64,000 bases of DNA from Ampelocalamus luodianensis (taxonomy: Eukaryota > Streptophyta > Magnoliopsida > Poales > Poaceae): contig JAYEVH010000383.1 of the NCBI GenBank assembly GCA_036346255.1, positions 1 through 64,000 of the forward strand, written 5' to 3'. The position numbers were made by a program, and so were the translations under genes. Shown piece by piece: positions 1 to 11,880 of this stretch. Position 1 is the first letter of the stretch, and each line of letters starts with the position of its first letter. The notes beneath the pieces were generated by a model. That model was not told the DNA's origin. It saw only the letters and a list, made by a program, of their open reading frames with translations, and ran no database searches.

Positions 1-2389
1 AGATATTCCCTAAAATCCTATTTTTGGCCATAATTAGTACTGTTCATAAAATATTTTCTAGAGTGATTTTGAAGCTGAAACTTTTATGGCGGCTATCTAC
101 TGGTATAGTGATAAGCCATATAAAATTTCAGGTCATTTGGAGTTATATTGAAAGAGTTATGATTTGTCTAAATTGTTTTAGGGTATTAAACTAAAATATG
201 ATCCTTATGATTTTTAAAAACAGTAAAATTTGTGAAACCAATTTTCCTAGCAAATACACTATCAGTGGAAGCTACTCCAATTGGATTCATACAAAAATCG
301 GCTATAGATAAAAAGATATGCGTTTTACAAGTTTGCTAAAAGTTCTGAAAAATAGTATTAAGTTCACTTGTTTACTATTTTTGAAAAAGGTTTTCCAGGT
401 TGGATCATGGTCTACAATTATTTTTCTAATTAATTTCAAGGTATAAGGAAGCTAACAAAATTGGAATCATCTAATTTGGATCTATAGTTACAGAGATACA
501 AAAATGACAAGACCCTAAAGTTCTTCAGTTTTTTGGACTTAGCATTTTCGGGGATTTTCCTAACACCCGGAGACGTGGACGATTGAGAGCCGTCGATCTT
601 GGATCCAACGGACGACATTGAACCAGACCAAAACACTCCTCACGCGCTAAACAGAGGGCGACGTGGAGGCTCGAGGTCGTTGATCTCGGATCCAACGGCG
701 AAGACTACCACGTCGCTCCGTTAACGTTGTCGTCCGACAACGCGGCCGAAGCCGCCGCGAAAACGCGCGACCAAAGATACTCGCGGCTGCGAGTGAATGC
801 CGGGAATGGGTGCGCAATAGCGTTCGCGCCCTCCGGTACCACCCACACCGACGGTGGTGGACTGAGCGCGCGCGACGGCGGCAGCGGCGGTAAAGACGCA
901 ACGACGGCAGCGCAAAGATCTCCGCAGCAGTTCAACCAAGCAGGCCCGAGCATCTAGGGACTACGGCGATGCTACCGAGTGACGCGAGGTGCAGAGGACG
1001 ATCGAGTAGCTCCGCGACGAAGCTCGCGGCGGCAACAATGGCGCAACGAGGGAAGATCACCTGAGCCAAAATAATGAGCCCGGGATCAAGATAGGTTGCA
1101 TACCACCCACCGATGCCACGAGAGAGGAATTGAAGAGAGAAGGCCTCACGGCCCGGAGACGAAGAAGGGTGCTCGCGGCGATTTGGGGAAATCTAAATCC
1201 CGCGCTCCGCTGAAGCCACCTGAAAAGGAGTGGGGTTAAGCACCACCGAGGTGAGGAGAATCAACAGGAGCAAGGAGGAGCTGTGGAACCACTGAGCACC
1301 GGGTTCACCGAGAAGCTCGCGGGCAACAATGGCGCGGGAGATTTGAGCGCTCGGGAGCTCCACAAGGCGTGGGTGCACGGAGAGCTCAAGGGGTGTGTAA
1401 AGGAGGATAAAGGAGGACAATGGGGCTTAAGTAGGCACGAGGAGCAAGAGAGCACCGTTGCTCCGCCTCGGGTTCCGCTGCCACTGCGATGCGCCGTGAG
1501 TGACGGGAGCAGATTGAGACGACGACTAAGCGGGCGGTGGAGTGACGGCATTTAATGCGCGCAGACACGGTGCGGTCGCCGGATGGGACAAGGCACCGCG
1601 CGCTTCGGCTCCGCCATGGCGCAGGGCTGCGCGAGCGCGAGGAAGGCGGCGACGGCCACCGTCCGATTTGCATCCAAATGCTCCGTGGCGATCGAGTTGA
1701 AACGGCGCACAATCGCCCACCGTCCGATGGGGATCAACGGTGAGAATCGGAGGCAACCGGAGTTGTCCGAATGCTTACACTAATGAGAGCCGCTCGATGG
1801 AGATCCAACGGCCGATGACGCTGCTTCGCCGCCGATCACGCCGGGTGCGGTTAGTTGACTCGGCCGAGTCGGTTGGCTCGAGCCCGAGTCCGACTCGCAC
1901 TGAGGAAGTGAAAACCAGTTAGGGTTTGATTTTTGAACTGAAACTTTGGAGATTTAATTGAGGCATCAAATCAACTCCAAAATTTCTGAAATTTTAACTA
2001 GAGCTTCTGACCTTAGGGTTAACCTTCCATAAAATTTCCAAAGGTTTTTGTGCACTGAAATTTTCTCAAGAAATTCCATAAGGTGATTTGTGAGGTTTGA
2101 CAAGGTTTGACTTGCCTCTAAAATATTTCAAATAATTTCCAAAAATTATGAAATAATCAGAGGTGTTACTGAGCCACCCTAGAACCCAGGAAAATTATTA
2201 CCAAGGGTTTGACATAAGATTTCACCCAGAAGGTTTTGACTTGAGATAAATGAGGATTTTGATTTGAATTTCCCAAAATTCCTTTACAAGAATTTCAGAA
2301 AAGTTTCAAGAGTAAAAGGATGAAGGAAAAGTTTTAATTTACCCTCATTTTATTACATCTGAAACACAAGCCAAAATGGGGATGTTACA
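1..2389 (-). repeat. 3' LTR (partial) of the gypsy element
   Basis: This is the right-hand 2389 bases of the left LTR, aligned to 9300-11688. It ends GGATGTTACA just before the minus-strand polypurine tract. AT-rich parts match almost base for base; the GC-rich part (about 540-1900) differs by many one- or two-base indels. One 13-bp indel lies near 100. The short open frames here (for example 727-957 and 1283-1555) fall in non-coding LTR and differ between the two copies, so they are not genes. Confidence 0.92.
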
Positions 2390-2401
2390 AACCTCCCCCT
2401 T
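2390..2401 (-). other. polypurine tract of the gypsy element
   Basis: On the minus strand the bases just inside the 3' LTR read AAGGGGGAGGTT, followed at once by TGTAACATCC of the LTR. A purine run directly abutting the 3' LTR is the plus-strand primer of LTR retrotransposons. Confidence 0.75.
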
Positions 2402-3760
2402 ACAAAAATCTCGTCCGAGATTTGGTTCACTCGAGAAAAGAAAGAGGGTAGTGCGCACGAAGACGATCTTCTCGCCCTGTAGCCTCATCTCGGGATGGTT
2501 TGACCACCGAACTTTAAGGAACTTGATGGTCTTATTCCTTGTTCTTCGCTCGGCCTCCTCGAGTATGCGAGCAGGTGCTCGCATGATAGGTCAAATCTTC
2601 TGAACATGAAGAGTTTCCAACGAACTTCCTCTGTTGGAACACTGAGGCACTTCTTTTAGCTGGAACACATGGAAAACATCATGTACCCCGCAAGTGCAAA
2701 GAGTAACTCCAACTTGTAGGCGACATTACCTTCTTCTCGATAATACGGTATGGACCGACATATCGATGAGCTAACTTGCCCTTGACACCAAAACGCGGTG
2801 ACCTTCGCAGGAGAAACCTTGAGATAAACGAAGTCATTGGGCTCAAAGCTCAACTCACGACGACGCGATCCGCATAGCTCTTTGCTCGGATTGAGCCGTG
2901 CGCAATCGATCACGAATGAGTGGACTTGACCCTCGGCCTCATTAATCGAGTCCGCCAAAGAAAGGTATTTCACCGGTCTCGCACTAGTTCAACGTGGTCC
3001 TACACTTTCTCCCGTATAAGGCCTCAAATGGTGCCATGCCGAGACGGCTTGAAGTCGTTGTTATAAGAAAACCCGCGAATGGCAAGCACTTCTCCCAATG
3101 CTTCCCATAGAAAGGACACAAGCTCGCAAGATGTCCTCCAAAACTTGTTGACCTCTCTGGTCCGACCATCTGCTTGGGGGTGAAAAGTTGAGTGAAAGAA
3201 AAGCGAGTTCTCGTAGCCTCTGCAAGCTATGCCGAATCGGAAGTGAAGATGGAACCACGATCGAAATGATCGTCTTCGCACCCATGCAAGCTCACTATCC
3301 CGGCGATATAGAGCTCCGCAAGGTGACCGAGCACGTAATCTTGGTCTTGATGGAAGAAAATGCGCCACTTTCACAACCGGTCAATGATAACCCAAATGGC
3401 ATCATTGCCCCTCGGTGACCTAGGTAGGCCGGTGACAAAATCCATCCCGACCGAATCCCACTTCCACTCCGAATGGGCAAGGGCGAAGCAATCCGCAGGC
3501 GCGATGCTCGGCCTTGACACGACGACACATGTCGCACTCTAGAACGAACCTTGCGATCTCCCTCTTCATTCGGTCCACGGAACCTCGCGGAGATCCCGAT
3601 ACATCTTCGTGGCCGGGATGAATGGATAACGGAGAATCGTGGGCTTCGGAGGATCAAATCCCGCAACTCCATGTCCTTTGGAACCACGGCGTTGCCCGAA
3701 CCTCACGACACCAAGCTCATCTACTGGAGAAGCACTTGGCTGTTCCATTCTTGACATTTT
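2400..3760 (-). pseudogene. gypsy integrase and C-terminal tail (broken)
   Basis: Minus-strand frames show the 3' half of a Ty3/gypsy polyprotein. Around 2984-3170 are residues of the form GMAPFEALYGRKCR, a hallmark of plant gypsy integrase; 3061-3290 holds the preceding integrase core segment with the LEDILRACV motif. Around 2656-2973 is the conserved FVYLKVSP / GNVAYKLELP region downstream of the core, and 2400-2590 carries the tail with RNKTIKFLKVRWSNHPE, the last conserved block before the stop. These pieces lie in different frames separated by small indels, so no functional integrase is encoded. The HHCC zinc-binding region should lie near 3500-3750 but was not read clearly. Family assignment is secure; exact start and end are approximate. 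Confidence 0.85.
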
Positions 3761-3899
3761 CCTTGATGTGGTTCACTTCAACGTCTCGATCACGAGCGGA
3801 CTTGATCCGATCCACCAAAGTTAATTTTGTACAACCAAGGCAGCTGAGGGAACCATGCTCAACCAAACCCAAGTTGAGACGCTGGAACTCCTCCGAAGG

Positions 3900-5200
3900 G
3901 TGGTGAGGCTCCTTGAGCAAAGAACGCATTGCAATGCGCTTTGCGACTAAGCGCATCCGCAACTACATTGGCCTTGCCGGATGGTAGTGAATACCCATGT
4001 CATAGTCCTTGATCACCCAACCATCTCCTTTGCCCGAGGTTCGATCTGGTTGGGTGAACAAATACTTTAAGCTTTTGTGATCCGAATACACTTCACAACG
4101 ACACGACAGGTAATGTCGCCAGATCTTAAGTGCATGGATCACGCCGCCAACTCCAAGTCATGGGTAGGATAGTTGAGTTCATGAGGTCTCAATTGCCTTG
4201 ATGCATAGGCCACTACCTTGCCTTCTTGCATAAGGACACAACCGAGGCCTCGACGAGAAGCGCCACAAAAGATATCAAGCTTCGACGGACATCGGGAGAA
4301 CAAGAACGAGCGGTGGTCAATCGCTTCTTAAGTGCTTGAAACTTTCCTGCAATCAGCGCACCACGAGAACTTCTTGTCCTTCTTGAGCAACTCCGCCATC
4401 GGCCGCTATCTTGAGAAGTTCTCGATAGCGACGATAATATCCCGCTAAACCAAGAAAACTCCGAACCCGGTGGCCGAGTGGTGACTCCAGAAAGCACGTC
4501 GATCTTGCTAGGATCCACGGCTACACCTCCTGCCGAAAGAATATGGCCCAAGAAGGCTACTTCCTTCAACCGCACGCGATTTGCTTTGAACTTCGCTGAT
4601 ACTTGTGCTCGTGCTTGCCCAACACAAGCCTCAAATGCTCGGTGTGTTCCTCATCGCTCTTGGAGTAGATAAGGATATCATCGATGAAGACCACAACGAA
4701 CCTATCCAAATACTCCATGAACACCGAATTCATGAGGTTCATGAACAAGGCAGGAGCATTGGTTGTGAATGACATGACGGTATACTCGTACAAGCCATAA
4801 CGAGTAGAAAAGCCGTCTTTGGGATATCCTCGTCGAATCCGAACCTAATGATATCCCACTCGATCAATCTTGAGAAAACTCGAGCTCGCTTAAGCGATCG
4901 AAGAGATCGCCGTCTGAGGCAAAGGGTACTTGTTCTTTCCGAATTACTTCATTAAGTGGACGGTAATCAACGCACATGCGCGTGGCCTTGTCCTTCTTTG
5001 GGACAAGATTGCCGAGCATCCCCAAGGAGATGAGCTAGGCGGATGAAACCCTTCTCTTGAAGCTCACCCACCGCTTCTTCAACTCTACCAACTCAATTGG
5101 GTCGGTAAGGCCTCTTCGAGATCGAGCGTACAGGGAACCAACTTAATGACAAACTCGAGGTCTCGAATCGTGGCATCCTCGAAGGTCGTCGGGAAGACAT
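3900..5200 (-). pseudogene. gypsy reverse transcriptase and RNase H (broken)
   Basis: The minus-strand frame at 4566-4793 contains [15 protein letters not shown], the catalytic (Y/F)xDD motif of Ty3/gypsy reverse transcriptase, preceded by the FxNLMNxVF segment. The RT N-terminal part lies at about 4800-5200 (MRVDYRPLN-type residues near 4970). The 4213-4575 frame holds the thumb region and its junction to RNase H (EVAFLGHI, then GGVAVDPSKI). RNase H follows at about 3900-4260, with an [23 protein letters not shown] stretch visible across frames near 4150-4240. Several frameshifts separate the blocks. RT lies upstream of RNase H and integrase, as in gypsy and not copia. Confidence 0.88.
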
Positions 5201-5279
5201 CAACAAAGTCACATACCACCGACTTCACTAATATCTAGAGTCGGCTTCGCCGAGCGCCAAGAGATGCGGACTCGCAGCC

Positions 5280-5560
5280 CGCTAAAAGCTTAACCTCGCC
5301 GCTGTAAGGATCGTGAGGTAGATGAGCCTCTAGCGCAATCAATTTGTCCCATGTGCCGAGACAACCAATCCATGCCTAGGATTACATCTAAGCTCGCCGA
5401 TCAAGGAGAATAAGATTTGCCAAGAATCCTACCCTTCTATCTCAACAGTGACATCCCTACACTCTGATTCGACTCTCAACTCACCAGAGAGCGAATGAGC
5501 AATGGACCAACAATGGAGTAAAAGAAGACCTCCCACAGCAGAGAAAAGACTCGAAACAAA
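5280..5560 (-). pseudogene. gypsy protease region (remnant)
   Basis: Near 5340-5390 the minus strand reads through a DVILGMDWL-like stretch followed by residues resembling SRHMGQIDCA. This is the well-known C-terminal part of the plant gypsy aspartic protease-like domain that leads into reverse transcriptase. The N-terminal catalytic DTG was not located with confidence. The position between gag (right) and RT (left) is as expected. Frameshifts and absence of a long open frame make it a remnant. Confidence 0.6.
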
Positions 5561-5739
5561 CGAATGAGATGCTTCAATCAAACAAAATCAGAAAGGTGGA
5601 AAGAGTTAACCGAAGGGTACCCAACACGACGTCGGGCGCCTCTCGTGCCTCCTCCGCGGAGATGAGGTTGACGCGCCACTACCCACGCCTTGGGTAGCGG
5701 GGACAACTTCGAGATCTCCGGGAGGACCACCTCCCGCCC

Positions 5740-6520
5740 GCGCCCTCCATTAGGACGAGGGCCGCTCGATCCCGTTAGGGCAACTATTGGCATAATGCCC
5801 TTCGGTTGCATGAAAGCAAGTGACCCGGCTGGCCGGATTGCGGGGGCCACCCCGCTGGTTCGCAGTGCACGCGATCGGGCACGGCTGCGAGAGCGAGGAG
5901 GCTGTGCCGCGGCGGTGGTAGTGAAGCCACGCACGGGCCTCGGGCAGCCCGACACGAGGACGAGAGGCGGCACTGCGGAGGCACCGGCCTCCCACTTGCG
6001 CTTGCGGGACTCGCCCAACGCCGCCTTTGTGCTCGGCAATAATGGCCTTGTCCACCAAGGTCGAAAGTCGCAAAGTCCACAATGGAGAGCCCTCTTGCGG
6101 CTCCTCGGACAAGCCCTCCATGAACTTCTCTCGCTTGGCCTCATCGGTGGCCACCTCGTGATGGAGCATAACGAGCCAAGTGGTTGAACTCGCATGTACT
6201 CCATCACGACTTACGCCTGCTTGAGCGCGAAACTCCTTCTTCTTCACTTCATCAAGCTGCAGGATGTGAGCTGGCGGAACGCCGTCCGAACTCATCCCAA
6301 GAGACAGGTGTGGCGGCCGGCCGCATGGCCAGAAGTTCTCCCACCAGAGAGTGCTGCCCCCTGCGGTGATGGGAGGCAAAGAGTGCCCTATCTCGGTCCA
6401 GCAGCGAGCAACGTCGAAGCTTACGCTCAACCCGACGCAGCCGGTCATCCGCGCCCAATGGGTCCTCGGATTGAGAACGTGAAGTGCCGAAAGCGAAGAA
6501 ACTCGACCAAACCCCACGAG
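5740..6520 (-). pseudogene. gypsy gag (retrotrans_gag and zinc knuckle), decayed
   Basis: The minus-strand open frame at 5750-6517 (255 residues) carries the plant Retrotrans_gag signature: KKEF near residue 95, then EVATDEAKREKFMEGL and LVDKAIIAEHK. Near its end is CFHATEGHYANSC, a damaged CCHC zinc knuckle in which the second cysteine spacing is off, consistent with a small indel. Gag would package element RNA in cytoplasmic particles. It is the first gene after the primer binding site, with about 0.9 kb of leader to its right. The N-terminus runs into unlikely sequence, so the true start is probably further right in another frame. Confidence 0.8.
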
Positions 6521-7458
6521 ATCGATGTCGCCCCCGCCGGATCACGAGGCTCGCAAGGGCGGAAGTGTTGCGCGCATAACGCCCAGCAGGGATCCTCCGC
6601 CCTCCGAACGGTTGCGCTCGACCAAGAAGGACCTCACCATGGTTGGAGGAGGCGGAGCTCCTCATCCAAACTGAAGCCACGACCACGCCGCTACGAGTAC
6701 CTCCACCATCCCGGTTCAAGAAATTTAGGTTAGCAACCAAAACACTAAGACTAGAAGTTGATGAAAGCGAAAAGCTAACGATTAGGGAATGAGATATCAC
6801 CCTAACCAAAGCCAAGAACAGCAAGTTAACAAACTTTAAATGTTTCCAAAAAGGTTCCAAAACAGCAAGGAAACTCCAAACCAAGCTCAACTTCTCAATG
6901 CCATTAACCCGTATTGAAGGAACGAGTAATGGTGGGAGAAGATAAAAATTTCAGCACCTTACAACCAGTCTAACATTTCTCAAGAGCAAGGTTAAGGCGA
7001 TAAAGATAACGTTAGATACTTAGCTAACTAGTATCACATCCTACCCCTTTTATTTCCACAAGTTTTAGTTGATTAACCTCTCATTTTCTACCCTATTTAG
7101 AAACCTTTGAGCTTGCTGTCCGGAAATTGAACGATCGTTGTCCAGATCTTGCATCCAAGCTCCCAAGCCGAAATCTTCAACTTCGGAAGCTTCAAAACCT
7201 TGTAGAGGGCAGCTAACACTTCAATTTGCCAAACTCATTGGTTCCCAAAACCCAATTAATCGATAACAACTATCTTTGTAGGGAAGGAGAGGAAAACAAC
7301 TTTTAAAACTCAATTAGAGCAAGATGAGATAGAAAGCTAAGATGGGTAAGGAATAAAATTTGAGAACTTACTTAAGCTTTCATAAATCATTTGATATTTT
7401 GAAATTAAGTTTTCCAAAATATCCTAAAGACGATCAAGCTTGGTTACTACGGTCGAAT
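6521..7458 (-). other. gypsy gag N-terminal remnant and untranslated leader
   Basis: Between the gag frame and the primer binding site the sequence is AT-rich and has no long open frame. About 6520-6890 could include the degraded gag N-terminus (minus frame 6252-6890 overlaps it). From 6900 to 7458 nothing is recognised beyond element leader sequence. Confidence 0.5.
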
Positions 7459-7470
7459 GGCTCGATACCA
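7459..7470 (-). other. primer binding site, initiator-Met tRNA type
   Basis: The minus strand reads TGGTATCGAGCC four bases inside the end of the right LTR. This matches the canonical plant TGGTATCAGAGC primer site apart from a local AG/GA difference, fixing both the element orientation and the LTR boundary at 7475. Confidence 0.75.
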
Positions 7471-7474
7471 ACTT

Positions 7475-10400
7475 TGTGAGGACCCTGTTTATTCGGCTTG
7501 TCTTGTTTAACCATCCACTTGGTCCTAACAAGACAAATCAAATAAACTAAGCCTCGAGATATGTATACTTCCTGACTACAGATACACACTCAGTTACAAA
7601 ATCATGCATCAATTCCATTCATACACATAGAGCCAAGCAAAGCAACAAATGAAAGACATAGATAATATAAAGAGAGAGTTATTACAAAAGAGAGCCGACT
7701 GGCCAAAAGTCATACAAATAAGTAAATACACAATGGAAGCAAATGTCCATAAGATGGCGATAAACAAAGCCAATCGGTGTGCCTTTACCCACAAGGCAAC
7801 CAACCGGACCGCCAAGCTAATCGTCCCAAAAACAGCACACAACACTCACAAAAGTGAGGCCCTTGGGGCTCACCTTCTTCCTCTGCAACAATTAATATTA
7901 AGCAAAGCAGATGAGTACAAAACTTGTTTTTGTACTCGCAAGACTGACGTGTGAGATAACAGAACTATAATTAACTACATGCAAGCTTTATTTAAGTGGA
8001 TGAGGCTCTGGACTTATTTTCAGCATGAAGCAAGTTTTCATTTGCAATAAGGTAATAGATTCAAAGCAAGTTTGCAATTAACTTTTATTGTTCAAATAAA
8101 AGAGAGACAATTATAACAATAGATAGATGACAACACCAACCTAGAAGTGACTAACCCATAGTCACCACGACAATAGCATGAAGTACCCCTTCATACCACC
8201 CATGTCAAGTTTAAGTTTTTAAAAGGTTGTAGTCTAGTTCTTGCACGACCTTACCAAGCATGTCCATAACCTAGACGAGGCTATTCGAATAGTTTTAACT
8301 CTGCGCAGGTGTACTAATGTACCCACACGATAGACCGCCTTTCCACCACCACGGTTAGCACACTTCCTTTGGTATGCGTGCATGGCTAAGTCTAACAAGA
8401 CGCTTCCAATGGACGATGCTAATTAAGAGCCGCAACCCACGGAGAAAGACACATTAGACAGACCTAACCGGTGCGCTAATGCTCCTCCAACACCATAAGC
8501 ACACACACACAGAACACACCCATCGACCACTCATAATTAACACCTCCCAAAGTACTTAGTCAAGAGAGGTTCCATATCCCCTCGTGGTTAGTACGCAATA
8601 AGCGCTGGCTTAGTGACACAAGTAACTCGGTCCTTGGGGACTTAGGCACCATTCAAACACACCCAACAGATCACGCCAACATACCATTGTGCCCAAGCCA
8701 AGATATAATTTTTGTTTTCATTTTTGATTTGCAAATTGGTAAAACACAAGGGTTGGACATAATGGAATAATAATAGCATTTGTGTGATCAAGATCACCGA
8801 CTAAGTCGATGATCGCCCAATACTACCTATATCTAGGCATGGCTAACAATGTTTATTCGAATTACTAAGTGACAAGAGTTCATCCAACGAACTCTAATCA
8901 CAAAGAAATAACCTAGGCTCGTAGTAGAGGATAATCATTTACCTAAAGATTATGCAACTAGAGGTCTAACTAATCAATTTAACAACAAAATAGCAATGCA
9001 TACATAGAAGTTAAACAAAATATTAGACTTTTAAAAGTAATGGGATCAAATGGAAATGATCAAATCGCTTGCTCGCTTGTCGTTGCTTAAGCTATTGCTA
9101 TGAGGATCGCTCTCGGGTTACCGCAAATGTCGAAGCCTTGCCAAAAGCAAAAAAGCGAGAACAACCAATAAGACGAGCAACACTTAAACAAAGAGCAAGC
9201 AAAATTTATCCAATTGCGATGAAATTTATGCACAAGGTAGAATAGGAATAAACCTAGACATAGAAACTGGAAAAACCTAATTTGGATTTGTGGTGCACAA
9301 GATATTCCCTAAAATCCTATTTTCGGCCATAATTAGTACTGTTCATAAAATATTTTCTAAAGTGATTTTGAAGCTGAAACTTTTATGGAGGCTACCTACT
9401 GCCATATAAAATTTCAGGTCATTTGGAGTTATATTGAAAGAGTTATGATTTGTCTAAATTGTTTTAGGGTATTAAACTAAAATATGATCCTTATGATTTT
9501 TAAAAACAGTAAAATTTGTGAAACCAATTTTCCTAGCAAATAAACTATCAGTGGAAGCTACTCCAATTGGATTCATAAAAAAATCGGCTATAGATAAAAA
9601 GATATGCGTTTTACAAGTTTGCTAAAAGTTCTGAAAAACAGTATAAGTTCACTTGTTTACTATTTTTGAAAAAGGTTTTCCAGGTTGGATCATGGTTTAC
9701 AATTATTTTTCTAATTAAGTTCAAGGTATAAGGAAGCTAACAAAATTGGAATCATCTAATTTGGATCTATAGTTACAGAGATACAAAAATGACAAGACCC
9801 TAAAGTTCTTGATTTTGGACTTAGCATTTTCGGGATTTTCCTAACACCCGAGACGTGGGCGATTGAGAGCCGTCGATCTTGGATCCAACGGACGACATTG
9901 AACCAGACTAAACACTCCTCACTCGCGCGAAGCAGAGGCCGACGTGGAGGCTCCAGGTCGTTGATCTGCGGATCCAACGGCCGAAGACCCGCCACGTCGC
10001 TCTCAAGAACGTTGTCGTCCGGACAACGCGCCGGAAAACCGCGCAAAGAAACGCGCGACCAAAGGCACGGCGCGCGAGTGAATGCGTGAATGGGTGCGCA
10101 ATAGCGTTGCGCACTTTCGCACCACCCACACCGACGGTGGTGGACCAGAGCGGCAGCGACGACGAGGGGCGCGCAGTAAAGACGCATAACGACGACAAGC
10201 GGCAAAGAGCTCCGCAGCAGTTCAACCAGCGGTGCGAGCATCTAGGGACTACGGCGATGCTACCCGAGTGACGCGAGGTGCAGAGGACGATCGAGCGCCC
10301 GCGACGAAGCTCCGCGACGGCAACAATGGCGGCAACGAGGGGAAGATCACCTGAGCCAAAATAATGAGCCCGCGGGATCAAGATAGGTTGCATACCACCC

Positions 10401-11688
10401 ACTGATGCCACCAGAGAGAGGAATTGAAGAGAGAAGTCCTCACCGGCTCTGGAGACGAAGAAGGGTGCTCGCGGCCGATTTGGGGGAAATCCAAAATCCC
10501 GGCACTCCCGTTGAAGCCACCTGAAAAGGAGTGGGGGTTAAGCACCACCGAGGTGAGGAGAATCAACAGGAGCAAGGAGGGAGCCAGGGAACCACTGGAG
10601 CACTGGTTCACCAGAAGCTCCGCGCAACAATGGCGGCGAGAGATTTGAGCGCCGGGAGCTCCACAAGGGCGTGGGTGCGGAGAGCTCAAGGGGTGTGTAA
10701 AGGAGGATAAAGGAGGACAATGGGGCTTAAGTAGGCCGAGGAGCAAGAGAGCACCGTTGCTCGCTCGGGTTCCGCTGCGCTGCGTCGCCGTGAGCGACGG
10801 AGCGATTGAGACGACGACTAAACGGGCGGTGGAGTGACGGGCATTTAATGCGCTGCAGACACCCGTTGCGGTCGCCGGATGGGACAAGGCATCGCGCGCC
10901 ACGCCGGCTCCGCCATGGCGCAGGCCGCGCGAGCGAGAGGAAGGCGACGACGCCACCGTCCGACGGCATCCGCCGCTCCGTGCGATCGAGTTGAAATGGC
11001 GCGCAAGACAATCGCCCACCGTCCGATGGGGATCCAACGGCCGAGAATCTGAGGCAACCGGAGTTGTCGAATGCTTACGAATGAGAGCCGCTCGATGGAG
11101 ATCCAACGGTGATGACGCGCGCTTTCGACCGCCGCGGGTGCGTTAGTTGACTCGCCGAGTCGGTTGGCTCGAGCCGCAGTCCACTCGCACACCGAGGAAC
11201 AGTGAAAACCGATTATGGTTTGATTTTTGAACTGAAACTTTGGGGATTTAATTGAGGCATCAAATCAACTCCAAAATTTATGAAATTTTAACTAGAGCTT
11301 CCTGACCTTAGGGTTAACCTTCCATAAAATTTCCAGAGGTTTTTGTGCACTGAAATTTTCTCAAGAAATTCCAGAAGGTGATTTCAGAGGTTTGACCAAG
11401 GTTTGACTTGCCTCTAAAATATTTCAAATAATTTCCAAAAATTATGAAATAATTCAGAGGTGTTACCGAGCCACCCTAGAACCCAGGAAAAATTATTGCC
11501 AAGGGTTTGACATAAGATTTCACCCAGAAGGTTTTGACTTGAGATAAATGAGGATTTTGATTTTGAATTTCCCAAAATTCCTTTACAAGAATTTCAGAAA
11601 AGTTTCAAGAGTAAAAGGATGAAGGAAAAGTTTTAATTTACCCTCATTTTATTACATCTGAAACACAAGCCAAAATGGGGATGTTACA
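7475..11688 (-). repeat. 5' LTR of the gypsy element (4.2 kb, complete)
   Basis: The full LTR runs from TGTGAGGACC at 7475 to GATGTTACA at 11688, 4214 bp, with TG...CA ends. Its first 1.8 kb (plus orientation) has no counterpart in the window on the left because that LTR is cut. It is clearly related to the start of the solo LTR at 37711 (shared TGTGAGGACCC, then a stretch ending GCCTCGAGAT), so both belong to one superfamily of long-LTR gypsy elements. Confidence 0.9.
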
Positions 11689-11880
11689 CATCCCCACTCC
11701 GGCGATTCTCCCTCCGATTACTCCCTCCCTGAGCAGCTCCTAGCTTTCCTCTACCTCCCCCGATCACTCACGTGTGCTTTCTTCCTCCACAGAGACCCCT
11801 CCACGGTGAAGTACCCCGCGCCGCCCCAGGTCACCGTGGCTAGCTCGCTCCGGCCACCCTCCGCCTTCGTCGACTACTCA
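11689..11880 (+). pseudogene. possible exon fragment of a host or captured gene
   Basis: Just outside the gypsy LTR, one plus frame stays open from about 11694 and reads residues such as FLHRDPSTVKYPAPPQV and PPSAFVDYS, ending at a good splice donor, CAGGTGAGTT, at about 11880. The family was not recognised. The 5' part is cut off by the retrotransposon insertion. It could be the truncated first exon of a real gene or a fragment captured by a DNA transposon; the GC-rich sequence that follows fits either. No downstream exon was identified. Confidence 0.35.

Larger units (their letters stand above)
1..11688 (-). mobile_element. Ty3/gypsy LTR retrotransposon, left end outside window
   Basis: The sequence from 1 to 2389 recurs as 9300-11688, forming the inner parts of two direct LTRs that flank a decayed gag-pol on the minus strand. 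In element orientation the order is 5' LTR (right), primer binding site, gag, protease, reverse transcriptase, RNase H, integrase, polypurine tract, 3' LTR (left). RT before integrase places it in Ty3/gypsy. The right LTR starts TGTGAGGACC and ends GATGTTACA, so on the element strand it runs TGTAACATC...GGTCCTCACA. The right flank begins CATCC, the presumed 5-bp target duplication, but its partner lies outside the window. Many small indels break all reading frames. Confidence 0.93.

Noticed and set aside
5690..6187. 165-residue plus frame
   Set aside because: Antisense shadow of the gypsy gag on the minus strand.
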